Below are positions 10,184 through 20,660 of a stretch of DNA of 64,000 nt, piece by piece (position 1 is the stretch's first letter; every line of letters begins with the position of its first letter). A program made the translations under genes and the position numbers. Source of the DNA: Siphonodentalium dalli. Lineage: Eukaryota > Mollusca > Scaphopoda > Gadilida > Siphonodentaliidae. Under the pieces are notes generated by a model, which was not told the origin of the DNA, ran no database searches, and was given only the letters and a program-made list of their open reading frames with translations. The DNA is taken from NCBI GenBank assembly GCA_032622095.1, contig CP136069.1:6774036-6838035 (forward strand). The letters are read 5' to 3'.

Positions 10184-10574
10184 TCTTCAAAATACACTTT
10201 AGTTATCAGAATCGATTAATTGCAACAAAATAATGCTAACCACTGTCAACTATGGTATCAAATTCCCAAAACGTGTTATCAACCTTTTGTTCAATGAAAC
10301 ATGGCCATATTATTTTGAGTATTCACAAAATGTGACTGTATTACCATTTATTTTTAGAGTTATCCATCTTCATCCGCAGTTTTGACTGAGACTATCTATT
10401 TGAAGGCATGTTTCTGGGCCACAAACAGTTGAAATAACCAACTTCAAAGGTCAATATCTGATCACCCTGAACTTTGATGGGTGGGTTCCTCAACTCAAAT
10501 CAAATATTTTTTAGTAATAGTAATTTGTAAATAGTAATTTAGGAGTGTTAATCGGATTGAGTACCTTTAATTCA
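10184..10574. mobile_element. Body and right end of the TTAA element carrying the 60 bp array
   Basis: The sequence matches the inner part of the elements at 26368, 33303, 55208 and 56219 (TTAGAGTTATCCATCTTCAT, TTTGATGGGTGGGTTCCTC, CAAATATTTTTTA) and ends in CGGATTGAGTACCTTTAA, the inverse of the array unit start. Together with 9221-10183 it forms one expanded element. Confidence 0.75.
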
Positions 10575-10731
10575 GCCCAATTGTACTTGCAAGGTTATCT
10601 TTTGTCCCACCTCTGATTTGTTCTTTGTTCTCAATGTTCACGCTGGAGCGTAAAATCTTTTGGCCAAGATTTGTTTTTGGCAAAATTAAGTAATCATTTT
10701 CTGGTCTCACAATTAATGAATATTTTTGTTT

Positions 10732-11642
10732 TATTTAACAGTGTTTAACATCTAACATTCTATGTAATTATTTAACAGTGTTTAACATCTAACATTCTAT
10801 GTAATTATTTAACAGTGTTTAACATCTAACATTCTATGTAATTATTTAACAGTGTTTAACATCTAACATTCTATGTAATTGTTTAACATCTAACACTCTA
10901 TGTAATTATTTAACAGTGTTTAACATCTAACATTCTATGTAATTATTTAACAGTGTTTAACATCTAACATTCTATGTAATTATTTAACAGTGTTTAACAT
11001 CTAACATTCTATGAAATTATTTAACAGTGTTTAACATCTAACATTCTATGTAATTATTTAACAGTGTTTAACATCTAACATTCTATGTAATTATTTAACA
11101 GTGTTTAACATCTAACATTCTATGTAATTATTTAACAGTGTTTAACATCTAACATTCTATGTAATTATTTTAACAGTGTTTAACATCTAACATTCTATGT
11201 AATTATTTAACATCTAACATTCTATGTAATTATTTAACAGTGTTTAACATCTAACATTCTATGTAATTATTTAACAGTGTTTAACATCTAACATTCTATG
11301 TAATTATTTAACAGTGTTTAACATCTAACATTCTATGTAATTATTTAACAGTGTTTAACATCTAACATTCTATGTAATTATTTAACAGTGTTTAACATCT
11401 AACATTATATGTACTTATTTAACAGTGTTTAACATCTAACATTCTATGTAATTATTTAACAGTGTTTAACATCTAACATTCTATGTAATTATTTAACAGT
11501 GTTTAACATCTAACATTCTATGTAATTATTTAACAGTGTTTAACATCTAACATTCTATGTAATTATTTAACAGTGTTTAACATCTAACATTCTATGTAAT
11601 TATTTAACAGTGTTTAACATCTAACATTCTATGTAATTATTT
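10732..11642 (+). repeat. 37 bp satellite, about 24 copies
   Basis: Unit TATTTAACAGTGTTTAACAT followed by CTAACATTCTATGTAAT. Copies are nearly identical (isolated changes at about 11010 and 11405). Two shortened units lacking CAGTGTTTAA occur at about 10880 and 11205. Such homogeneity points to recent expansion. In MRRF intron 5. Confidence 0.95.
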
Positions 11643-12551
11643 CCATACCTTCAAATACCTTGTCTAGACTTTATTTACCCCACCAATGTTACCCACCATC
11701 TACCATTCAGCCTTCATTAGTGTTAATCCTCGTTGATGTTTTATTGCATTTGGTGGTCTATTGTTTGATAGTGCATTGCCATGAGTGCCTTTTGTTACCC
11801 ATTAAGCTGTATCACCTAATCAATTAGCAGATGATTTTCGGGTTAAAAAAAAAACTTTGGCCAAGTGAAATTTGAAAAATAAATTGGCCATTGGCCTATG
11901 ACAGTGTAAACCCATTCGGCACCGTTTCAGACTCGGCTTTAATATGATGACATGATTGGTTTGAACTATTTCATATTATTTTTTAGGTCGGTGCCTGGGT
12001 CAAGTACAGGCGCGCCAATTTGAATTTAATTGTATTCCGTTGGTTCGTGGGTATGAAAACATTTACATTTAACTTCGAATTAAACAATATAAAAGTGTTG
12101 TCTTACAACACTGATATAAAATAGTCCACAAAATATCTATACGAAATTACTGCATGACCTAAATTAACTTTTGTAGACACATCCAATAGCACAATTGTTG
12201 TGAGGCGACACAATTAGTACGAGTCAGGCAGATTTGCAGTTGTCGATTCATAACATACACTGTAAATCGGTGCTATCAATTGCATTAAAATCGGATGGTG
12301 AACCCATGTTTCCGGATATTTGGTATCAAAGAGCATGAGCCATACATGAATATTGGATCAAGTAACTTGTCAAATAACACCACAGACTATGTTTAAAATG
12401 CAGAACGTCAGCCATACAGAGGTGATATGTATTTCCAGATCTGGAAAAATTATAATATACCAGAGAGCTTGGCCCCAGAGGTCATAGGTCGAGGGTTCCA
12501 GAATGAACCCTGCTGGTTCTACTACTGATTCCAAACTATTGCTCCTTTCAG
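11643..12551. other. Right part of MRRF intron 5
   Basis: No repeat family, RNA gene or exon recognised. It ends in the splice acceptor CTCCTTTCAG at 12542-12551. A conserved-looking stretch (CGGTGCCTGGGTCAAGTACAGGCGCGCC at 11978-12005 in part) has higher GC than its surroundings, but no function can be given. Confidence 0.4.
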
Positions 12552-12632
12552 ATACTCAATGAGATGCACAAACACAGTACTGACCTGGAGGACATGATGC
12601 ACCGCAAACAACATGAGCTGCTCGCAAAATGA
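12552..12632 (+). CDS. MRRF: MRRF coding exon 6: C-terminal helix and stop
   Basis: Acceptor GCTCCTTTCAG|ATACTC. It codes for residues 264-289 and the stop TGA at 12630-12632. The end, a helix with repeated Met, His and Glu followed by KQHELLAK, matches the C-terminal helix of RRF (KTKELLG in human), which packs in the three-helix bundle. It is separated from exon 5 by an intron of 3992 bp that is mostly satellite and MITE DNA. Confidence 0.94.
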   Translation: MLNEMHKHSTDLEDMMHRKQHELLAK

Positions 12633-13023
12633 GCCAAACAAAATCAGCCTCTCACATGGTTCATCCAATCAAACACTGCCTCTCATGTGGCTCAGTTATA
12701 TATTATTGCCATAGTGACCTGACCAGTATCAGTTGCTCTGATTCAACCATATTACGCCTCTCACGAGGTTCGGTGCTAGTATTATTCTATAGTTGTAACA
12801 CAGACTATGTTTTTATCCTCAGAATTGTTCCTCATAAAGTTACCACAGGCAGCAAGCAATATTTGTTTATCAATTCAAAAAGTGAAATTTACAGGCATAT
12901 ATTCATTCATTTATATAAATTATATAAAATAGACAAGGAGTATAAACATTTTCAACAATTAGCTCTATCTTCTAAGAACACGATCCCGAATGGAGCCTTT
13001 TACTATTCTGTGAAATTTATATA

Positions 13024-13214
13024 CAGTAATGCTCTAAGTAATTGACTCCTTAACCACAGCAGAATTATGGGTAACTTTTCAGGATTTAGTTGGAAATATG
13101 GCTTATTGCCATTCATCGGAAAGCTCTCCCCAAGAGCTGTCCGATGAACTAAATCCTGAAAAGTTACCCATAATTCTGCTGTGGTTAAGGAGTCGATTAC
13201 TTAGAGCATTAATG
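13024..13214. mobile_element. TA-type MITE, CAGTAATGCTCTAA family
   Basis: Palindrome of 190 bp with arms CAGTAATGCTCTAAGTAATT... and ...GATTACTTAGAGCATTAATG, and loop CTCCCCAAGAGC. Preceded by TATA, with TA on both sides. It lies 392 bases after the MRRF stop, possibly inside its 3' untranslated region. Confidence 0.88.
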
Positions 13215-13289
13215 TAAAGCTTTTACTATTCTCTGAAATTTATATCAAGGAGTGTCTGGTAATAGTTGGCAAGCTCAAAAGATTGCTAG

Positions 13290-13520
13290 TTAACCCATTC
13301 ATGACGGGAGCTGTGCTGGTGCAGCATGAAAGATCCTATGCCAGTGCATTCTGTTATATATGCAAGTCTCCCATAGTGAGCCTCACATATAAAAGAGAAT
13401 GCACTGACTTACAATATCAAGGTAAATATTGTTAGGCCAATGTATTTTCTTATATATGCGAGGCTCGATATGGGAGAGTCGCATATATAAGAGAAAGCAT
13501 TGGCACAGGGTTTTCGCTAA
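13290..13520. mobile_element. Paired-hairpin TTAA-type MITE
   Basis: Begins TTAACCCATTCATGACGGGA and contains the two hairpins typical of the family (GCCAGTGCATTCTGTTATAT... and GCCAATGTATTTTCTTATAT...), joined by CAAGGTAAATATTGTTAGG. The left end matches the element at 60782; the right end (CACAGGGTTTTCGC) has decayed. Confidence 0.65.
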
Positions 13521-14268
13521 GTATTATAAGTTCAACGCGTTTAGACTGTTGAACATTTTTATCTAAAATCCAACAAATGAATGAGAATCAAGTAAGTAAC
13601 CATGAAGATATCCAGTTATCGGAGGGTTAATGCTAGGGTCGTAATGATTCATCGTGATTTTGATGCATCACGATTTACGATTCTCGATTCGATTCACGAT
13701 CCATTTCCGTACCAATACGATTCCATATTTTTAAATTATCGCAACCTAGAATTTTTTTGTAAAATGATTCGACATCACTCGTTGAATTTGTTTCTTATCA
13801 AATTCAGATGTGAAATGAATATTATGAACTATAAGTTTTATTGATTACACAAGTATTTCTAAATTGAACATTTTAAATATCATGATAAAATAATATGCTG
13901 TGTAAAAAAACTCCACTGACCCGCTGTCAGTCTGTATTACTGAAAAAACTTGGAAGCAGCAAATGTCATACTCTAGAGTAGCTGCATCGCGATGTGCATC
14001 TAATCGTCCGGCAAAAATTGTGATTCTAATCGAATCGTTACAGCCCTAGTTAATGCCCATCTTAGTTATCGATGGGTTAATATGCCCGTCTTACTTTTGT
14101 GAATGTGATACCTTCAAACAATATGTGATAATAAATGTTTATACATGACAAAATGTTGTTTCTTTGATTCTGAACTAATCATCTCAAAATAATTAAGTTC
14201 CACTTTTACATACTTTACATATTACACTGTATCTCAAGAATCCTAATGGCCGATTGTCGGGAAATGTA
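13521..14268. other. Spacer with GATTC/CGATTC-rich inverted sequence
   Basis: 13640-13740 has many ATTCGATT/CGATTC motifs and ends near 14035 with GTGATTCTAATCGAATCGTT, and then CAGCCCTAG. The pair GCTAGGGTCGTAATGATTC (13631) and CGTTACAGCCCTAG (14036-14049) suggests the weak inverted ends of another element of about 420 bp. AATAAA at 14130 is a possible but distant poly(A) signal for MRRF. Confidence 0.4.
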
Positions 14269-14406
14269 CAGTAATGCCCTAAGTAATCGACTCCTTAACC
14301 ACAGCAGAATTATGGTTAACTTTTCAAGATTTAGTCAGAAATAAATCCTGAAAGGTTACCCCGAATTCTGCTGTTGTTAAGGAATTGATTACTTAGGGCA
14401 TTACTG
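14269..14406. mobile_element. Deleted TA-type MITE, CAGTAATGCCCTAA family
   Basis: Arms CAGTAATGCCCTAAGTAATC and GATTACTTAGGGCATTACTG flanked by TA. The loop is shortened to 138 bp total by loss of the GGAAAGCTC centre. Confidence 0.85.
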
Positions 14407-15610
14407 TATATTCAGTATATCAGGACTGATGAAGTGAGTTTATGACGAGCCCTCTGAGTGGTTGCATTTATGACCAGCCCACTGAGTGGTTGCATGATTG
14501 AGTGGGCACCATTTGTGCGGAGGTTGTGTTCAATTTAATAGTCACAAAACCGTTGTTACAGTTGAAAACTCATTTAAAGGGGAAGGAAACTATCGCATAA
14601 CGAAAAGGCATGTGCATTAAGTAAGCTGTTCTCTGTGTGTAAAATATTATCTCCCTTCATAGTTTGTGACGACACGGCCTCACTTGTCGCCTGTCGGTTG
14701 AGGAGTAGAACGACATATATGTCGTTTCAGGAAGTGTTATTTTATGTAGACATAACTTCAATAAATCATCTGATTTATAAATGATTTTTTAGGTGTTATA
14801 TTGATTAATATAATGTCCCAAATGTATAAGTGCAATCGATTATGATAACACATGTTAACAAAAAATGCACATAAATTAAAACAAATTATTGGACCCTTTT
14901 GACTGGAACTTGTTAATAATTATTGCTATGACGTTGACGTTAAATTTACCCATGACGTCATGTATATGATGTTACAGATACTCTCCAAAGGGTTAACACT
15001 AAACTCTATCGCGTACGATAGTCTGTTTTTAGATATGAAAGTAAATAAACCAGCAGATTGAATGTTTGTTGTGCACAATAAATGATTAACTGTTGTTAAT
15101 AAATTATAGTATAATTCGCAAAAGATTGTTTGGTTGTCATATTTGCATATATAGAAGTTGTGTGAGTTTGGCCGAAATTGTCACATTCAAATGTTGCGTG
15201 ACCATTAACTGACCGTAAATTAATAGTTCAAATTTATAATGTAAATCATTTTGGCTTATAATACATGTATGTAGTTTTCAATAGGCTGTAGTTGCTTGTA
15301 TTTTGCTCAGAATAACAAACAAAAATGTCGAAATGATTTTAATGTGATAGGCTTTATACATATTTTTAAAAAGTATGAGTAACGCGAAGTGAAGCCGTGA
15401 CAACATGATCTTATAAACATGGATGCACAGTAATTGGCGGGAGTTTTGTATTAGGCGATGTGATTTTGTTGAATTTGAGTATAACTGAGAAATGAGAGGC
15501 GTTTTATCGCACCATGGTTGGTATACGAAATGTAATAACGGCCTGATTTGTTGCATTCCCTTTTAAAGACTCGTGTGTAGATCAACTTAGTGTTGCATCC
15601 CCTAATATGC
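14407..15610. other. Spacer without recognised genes
   Basis: Contains a short direct duplication (GACCAGCCC.CTGAGTGGTTGCAT at about 14442-14494). Reading frames on either strand are short and lack protein character. No RNA gene seen. Confidence 0.45.
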
Positions 15611-15730
15611 AGAAGATAAAATGTATAATCGAGGTGACTAATGGGTGAACAGAAGATAAAATGTATAATCGAGGCGCCCAATGGGTGAACAAAAGATAAA
15701 ATGTATAATCGAGGTGACTAATGGGTGAAC
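15611..15730 (+). repeat. 40 bp tandem repeat, three copies
   Basis: Unit AGAAGATAAAATGTATAATC plus GAGGTGACTAATGGGTGAAC at 15611, 15651 and 15691; only the second copy differs in the GGTGACTA part. Confidence 0.92.
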
Positions 15731-15794
15731 ATCACTAACTTTCGCCTGGGGAACTTCATCTGATCCTAGGTCTCCCATAGCAGTTGAGGCCTAA

Positions 15795-15892
15795 GCAGAA
15801 TGAGGTCCTCAGGGGGTGAATTTGGTGAAGCTAGCCCACTGTACATGATAGCATCACTAAATTCACCCTCTGGGGACCTCATTCTCCAAATT
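15795..15892. mobile_element. Single palindrome of the GCAGAATGAGGTCCC family
   Basis: GCAGAATGAGGTCCTCAGGG at the left is answered by CCTCTGGGGACCTCATTCT at the right, with CTAGCCCACTGTACATGATAG as loop, followed by AATTACAGACACACTATTT. Single-unit version of the double elements at 57575 and 59405. Confidence 0.8.
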
Positions 15893-16115
15893 ACAGACAC
15901 ACTATTTGTAGAATTAGCTATATAACCCAAGTTCAACCTTTAGTTTTTTGTGGGTTTGTGTGGGGGATAGTATTCACCCTCCAGTAAAAGCCAACAAAAA
16001 CATTCAAAAAATAATTTATTATCCCCCGTGTAACGTTGATATAAAACTAATCCTATCATTTGTTTCAATCTTGTAGTCAAGTTCACCCTGAAATAGAGAA
16101 AGTAGAGTGGTTATA

Positions 16116-16329
16116 CAGTAATGCTCTAATTAATCGACTCCTTTAACCACAGCAGAATTATGGGTAACTTTTCAGGATTTAGTCGGAAATATGGCTTGTT
16201 GTCATTCATCGGAAAGCTCTCGGGGAGAGCTTTCCGATGAATGGCAACAAGCCATATTTCCGACTAAATCCTGAAAAGTTACCCATAATTCTGCTGTGGT
16301 TAAAGGAGTCAATTAATTAGGGCATTACT
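16116..16329. mobile_element. TA-type MITE, near-perfect palindrome
   Basis: Arms CAGTAATGCTCTAATTAATC / AATTAATTAGGGCATTACT. About 100 bp per arm, meeting at GAAAGCTCTCGGGGAGAGCT. Full-length family member including TTTCAGGATTTAGTCGGAAA in both arms. Confidence 0.9.
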
Positions 16330-16368
16330 CTATATAGAATACATATTCAAAGTAAACAGGTGGGTAGT

Positions 16369-16750
16369 TTAACCCTTTACCCAACAAACCGGCCAAAACC
16401 GGCCAAATAAAGCTTCAACAGCCTAAATTATCTTCGGTCTGTCTCAATAACACCATACAAATATGGATATCATTGGAACCAGCTCCTTGACCACATTGTG
16501 ATAGTTACAGTTATGCCCTGTGCCAATGCATTCTCTTATATATGCGAGTCGACCATAGGTCGCCTCGCATATATAAGAGAATGCATTGGCCTTTTTACCA
16601 TTTTTTCTTACATTCTTTAACAATTTTATAATTTTTAATGTGTTAAGCCAATGCATTCTCTTTAAATATATATGCGAGGCGACCTATGGTCGACTCGCAT
16701 ATATAAGAGAATGCATTGGCACAGGGCCGTTCTGTTGGGTAAAGGGTTAA
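16369..16750. mobile_element. 382 bp TTAA element with two hairpins
   Basis: Bounded by TTAACCCTTTACCCAACA and TGTTGGGTAAAGGGTTAA. Contains the asymmetric piece AAATAAAGCTTCAACAGCCT and ACCATACAAATATGGATATC, then two palindromes on GCCAATGCATTCTCTTATAT (about 16522-16592 and 16648-16720). Same family as 3485-5186 without the satellite insert. TTAA and CCCTTT are piggyBac-like features. Confidence 0.88.
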
Positions 16751-16774
16751 TTCGCGGAACAGAATGATAAAAGT

Positions 16775-16925
16775 AATCATTATGGCATAAACAAAATACA
16801 TGCATAGTAGCCGAGAATACTAAATTTTCACCATGAGTGGAATTTTGGTTATAACGACAAGCCTTTTGTCGAGTGGTTAAAACCACAATACCACGAGTGG
16901 TGAAAATTTTGTACTCTCAGCTATG
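16775..16925. repeat. Imperfect inverted repeat, TGCATAGTAGC / GCTATGTACA ends
   Basis: AAATTTTCACCATGAGTGG and CCACGAGTGGTGAAAATTTT form arms around GACAAGCCTTTTGTCGAG; the outer parts ACATGCATAGTAGCCGAGAA and CTCTCAGCTATGTACA also pair. It resembles the foldback part of the hairpin-headed elements and directly precedes the dispersed repeat at 16926. Confidence 0.55.
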
Positions 16926-17295
16926 TACAAGACGTAACCTAAATAATTCAAGGATAGTGGATTGGGCAATGTGTGGCGCACATGATCGTGTAAAAAATTA
17001 TGTTGATACAGGGCGTAAACTCAAGCCAAGCACTTAGTGACTATACAATGACTTAAATAAGTATATATGACCCTAGTATGCATATCATATAACATTTATT
17101 TGATACATTTGCTTGAAAACTGTCTCAAAATTACTCGACAATGACAATTGGTATTTTCGCATTCCGGCTAATCTTTCATCCATAACATTACTTCGTACTC
17201 AACAGACTTTCAAATAATGGAAATCTGATTACCTTATTCTACATCTCAGAGATAATAGAAACCAATAACAAAATTTGAGTACAGTATCCCTTTAA
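16926..17295 (+). repeat. Dispersed ~365 bp repeat, copy 1
   Basis: Aligns over its length with 57998-58357: GATAGTGGATTGGG, AAAAAATTATGTTGATACAG, GCATTCCGGCTAATC, CAGACTTTCAAATAATGGAA and TTTGAGTACAGTA are shared. It ends at the TTAA used by the next element, so 58357 shows the uninterrupted state. Confidence 0.7.
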
Positions 17296-18029
17296 AGTGA
17301 TGTAGGGTGATCAAATAGATATGGAGAATAATCTTGTTAAAAGTAGTTATTTTTACAAATATTATATCTAAATTGACAACACACAAATATATCTAAATTG
17401 ACAACACACACCATCATTCTTATATATTAATTAAATACAGTGATTGCTGATGGCGATATCATTTTCGTTAGTTTATGGCCGATAGAAGCGTCCCAATTCG
17501 AGTAGTAAATATTTACAATTTAGCATAGTTCAGACAATGTTTTCTTTTGAGTGGTACGGTCGATTAGCTTGAGATTTTCGGTGATGTTAGTAGAATGCTA
17601 CATTCCTCCAGTTTGCATAGCACTCGAATACGAAATTATCAGTTTCGCTGAATAGGTCACTCTCACCGGTATTTTGTGATAAAGTTACCCAGGTTCCTAT
17701 TTTTGTGATAAAGTTACCCAGGTTAAGCAAATCTCACAATATGAACTCGATTTTAAAATGACAGAGGGAAATACTGTTCATTTTTGGCAAGTAATAACCC
17801 TTATTAAGCATACTTTAAAGACATATTATTACTGTAGTTCGTCATTTTGATCGCAAAAATGAATAATTTGTTGCTAAACATGAAATATTATTAACCTGGG
17901 TAACTTTATCACAATTCTTCCCAACCTGGGTAACTTTATCACAATTTCAGGAACCTGGGTAACTTTATCACAGAAGACCTATTCAGCATCAGTTTCACGC
18001 ATCAGAACAAGTCCATAATATGTCTTTAA
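17292..18029. mobile_element. TTAA element with AAAGTGATGTAGGGTGA end
   Basis: Begins TTAAAGTGATGTAGGGTGA and ends TCCATAATATGTCTTTAA. A 133 bp deletion derivative in reverse orientation lies at 55851-55983 and has both ends. The inside contains a foldback of its own: GTGATAAAGTTACCCAGG twice at 17673-17724 and its complement CCTGGGTAACTTTATCAC three times at 17896-17971. Confidence 0.75.
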
Positions 18030-18685
18030 ACTGTTTTGCCAAACAAATTTTCTTTGGCCATTTTAGAACAAATCTGGCCATCGGCCAACAACAGTGTAAT
18101 ACCTGGCTGACTTACCATTAGTTCCCAATCGGCATCATTAACTAGTACCAAGATACCAGGCCGCCTGAAATAGGTCATTGTATAGTAATTTGACAGGTTA
18201 AGACACACGTATGTATAACTTGTAAAGTGTGTTGCTATTGTAAATGAATATCATCTGACTCACGTGACCATTCAGCCAACATGGCCATTCAGTTCAGAAA
18301 ATTTGTGATAAGCGTGTAACTTTAGGAACTTGCCGCAAAAAGGAGTAATCCAAGATATTATGATAACCGAATGAGCCACTACTGCTATGTGGGTAGTAGG
18401 AGAATGGGATTTGCCTTCATGGAAATATCTGATTTTAATTGAAGACAATTAAGTTTATCGGTGGTTCCAATATGGTCAGCTTGTCCTCAACACAATTTAT
18501 TGTTTACATGATTGGCTGCACATTGTGCAGATACAAGTATCTCTAAATGTGTAGGTTTGGTACTGTAAAATCATGTGACCTTTCCCATCTCCATAGTAAT
18601 ACCATAGTAATAGTAAATACCATAGTAACACATATTACAAGTTTCATGAACGTGTTACTAATCCTGGCTATTATTTTGAATAAGT
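18030..18685. other. Spacer without recognised content
   Basis: AT-rich. It has a short CCATAGTAATA duplication at 18590-18630. Nothing else could be supported. Confidence 0.4.
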
Positions 18686-18899
18686 ACAGTAATGCCCTAA
18701 TTAATCGACTCCCTAACCACAGCAGAATTATGGGTAACTTTTCAGGATTTAGTCGGAAATATGGCTTGTTGCCATTTATCGGAAAGCTCTCCCCGAGAGC
18801 TTTCCGATGAATGGCAACAAGCCATATTTCCAACTAAATCCTGAAAATTTACCCATAATTCTGCTGTGGTTAGGGAGTCGATTAATTAGGGCATTACTG
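18686..18899. mobile_element. TA-type MITE, near-perfect palindrome
   Basis: Arms CAGTAATGCCCTAATTAATC / GATTAATTAGGGCATTACTG flanked by TA; centre GAAAGCTCTCCCCGAGAGCT. Almost the same as the copy at 16116, so probably young. Confidence 0.92.
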
Positions 18900-18988
18900 T
18901 ATTTAATCCTTTTGAAATCAAGCATAACTCTATACTAGAGCCGCTGATAATAAAAAGAAACAATATCTAAATAATTTATTCTTCGCAG

Positions 18989-19170
18989 AATTTCGCTCAA
19001 TTGTCGAGTCATATCATTCAAATAACAAACTAATACAGTATCTGATTCAGAATGCACATCGAATGGAATATATCAATATATTTGGCCCTGAAATAATTAA
19101 AGTTTTAAATATATTTTTTGGTTCTCAGATAATTTCATTTCGATCACTGATTGGACCACCAGATATTTGA
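18989..19170 (+). CDS. Possible terminal exon or ORF fragment, unknown
   Basis: After a good acceptor-like TTTATTCTTCGCAG ending at 18988, one frame is open for 59 codons to a TGA at 19168-19170. The reading has protein-like composition (mixed charged residues, an IQYLIQNAHRMEYINIFGPE stretch, few low-complexity runs). No family recognised and no upstream exon found. In AT-rich DNA an open stretch of this size could be chance; it could also be a transposon remnant. Confidence 0.22.
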
Positions 19171-19195
19171 ATGAACGTTGTAACATATCTGGTTT

Positions 19196-19288
19196 TTAGA
19201 GGCCCACTTAATTTTCAAACCCCCAGATCACATAAATAAAATACATGCCATATTATATACCATTTGAAAGAGGAAGCTCCATTTTTGT
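19196..19288. repeat. Left part of AGGCCCACTTAA-family element (interrupted)
   Basis: AGGCCCACTTAATTTTCAAA, then CCCCCAGATCACATAAATAA and GAAAGAGGAAGCTCC are shared with 22836 and 58490. The element is split here by the TTAA insertion at 19289 and resumes at 20450 with GTTACCGACGTGTTTCGGTG, the counterpart of GTTACCGACATGTTTTTGTG at 58676. Confidence 0.7.
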
Positions 19289-20449
19289 TTAACTCTTTCA
19301 CTGCCATGCAGCACCACAGACATATCTGCCACTGCCAAGCATACTATACATGTACATGTAGCATTTTGCTGCTAAATACATATGGATTGGGTATTTCTCA
19401 ATAACTTTTGTATCTGCCGAGCTATTTTCATGAAACTTGGTATGCATGTAGGTATTGGTCTGGGGAATCGAAAACACACCCCAGTCTACCATTGTCATGT
19501 GATCACGATCACGTGACCACAAACAAGATGGCCGCCACCCCAAAATATAAGAAAATTTCAGTATTTCTCAATAACTTTTGTATTTGTAGAGATATTTTCA
19601 TGAAAGTTAACTTAAATTGGTATGTAAGTAGGTATCAGTATTGGGAATAGAAAATATGTTCTAGTCCGCCAGTGTCACATTTCACGTGACCACGATCATG
19701 TGACCACAAAACAAGATGGCCACCATCCCGAAATATAAGATAATGTTAGTATATTGCTGCTAAATACATATTGATTGGGTATTTCTCAATAACTTTTGTA
19801 TCTGTAAAGGTATGTTTGTGGAACTTGGTGCACAGTTAGATATTGGACTTGCGATTTGAAAACACTTCCCAGTCTGCCAGTGTCATGAGACCGTGACCAC
19901 ATGAGGGTCACGAGACCGTGACCACATGATCACAAAACAAGATGGCCACCACACCGAAATATAAGGAAAATGCATTATTTCTCAATAACTTTTTTATCTC
20001 TAAAGATATTTTGACGACATTTGGTATGTAAGTTGGTGTTAGTATTGAGAACCGAAAAAATATATGTTAGTATATTTCTGCTAAATAAATATATTATTGG
20101 GTATTTCGCAATAACTTGTGTATATGCAGATGTACATTCCTGAAATTTGGTATGTGGGTAGGTATTGGTCTCTGTGGAATGGAAAACACTTCCCATACCA
20201 GGAGGGTCACGTGACCGCAACCACTTAATCACAAAACAAGATGGCCGACATCCGAAATATAAAAACAATAAACCGGGAGTTTCTCGTTACAAAATTGATT
20301 ACATCATGTAAAGTGTTTTCAGAGAATAATATTAAGTTACTTCCCATGGATTGATGTTACGGGACGAAGGTGTCAGGATTCGACTCAAGTCGTAATCGGC
20401 AGTGTCTGGGTAATTCGACTCAAGTCGCAATCGGCAGTGAAAGAGTTAA
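19289..20449. mobile_element. 1.16 kb TTAA element with four satellite-like inner units
   Basis: Bounded by TTAACTCTTTCACTGCC and GGCAGTGAAAGAGTTAA. Inside are about four diverged units of 170-240 bp containing ATTTCTCAATAACTTTTGTA, TTTTCATGAAACTTGGTATG, GTGATCACGATCACGTGACC and AAACAAGATGGCCGCC. Near the right end CGACTCAAGTCG and AATCGGCAGTG occur twice. The insertion splits an older repeat, so its limits are confirmed by comparison with the copy at 58490. Confidence 0.85.
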
Positions 20450-20660
20450 GTTACCGACGTGTTTCGGTGCTTAAGTTTTATCTTGATTGTAGTGCAAAGT
20501 GTATAATTTTCAATGGAGGGGGAATAACTTTAAATCTTAAAGATAGAGTTTTCCCCTTAAATAACTTGCAAGGATTCAGAGTGATGCAAAAATATGACAT
20601 CATGGAGCAGAGAGTAGGACAACATCTTGAGAGTGGAATAACACATTCAGTCTTCTCTCA
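20450..20660. repeat. Right continuation of the split AGGCCCACTTAA-family element
   Basis: GTTACCGACGTGTTTCGGTG, CTTAAGTTTTATCTTGATTG and AATTTTCAATGGAGGGGG match 58676-58760 in order. The far terminus is not found here. Confidence 0.6.

Larger units (their letters stand above)
760..12632 (+). other. MRRF: MRRF gene span, mitochondrial ribosome recycling factor (six coding exons)
   Basis: Joining 760-1024, 2651-2806, 3355-3473, 6926-7017, 8403-8559 and 12552-12632 gives 870 nt, i.e. 289 codons plus TGA. All five introns are GT-AG and exon phases fit without adjustment (1,1,0,2,0). The product matches the RRF family along its whole length after an N-terminal extension, and is slightly longer than human MRRF (262 residues). 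The family protein works in the mitochondrial matrix: with the recycling GTPase EF-G2mt it splits the post-termination mitoribosome so that subunits can be reused. The introns (119 bp to 4 kb class, the last 3992 bp) are packed with MITEs and satellites, but no coding exon is broken. The polyadenylation site was not resolved; an AATAAA occurs only at 14130. Confidence 0.95.

Noticed and set aside
9221-11642. Regular 60 and 37 bp repeats as a CRISPR array
   Set aside because: No unique spacers between repeats: the units are contiguous tandem copies in a eukaryotic intron.
12633-13045. 138-codon frame just after the MRRF stop as a separate gene
   Set aside because: It starts inside the MRRF stop region in another frame, covers the probable 3' untranslated region and runs into a MITE. 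No protein character.
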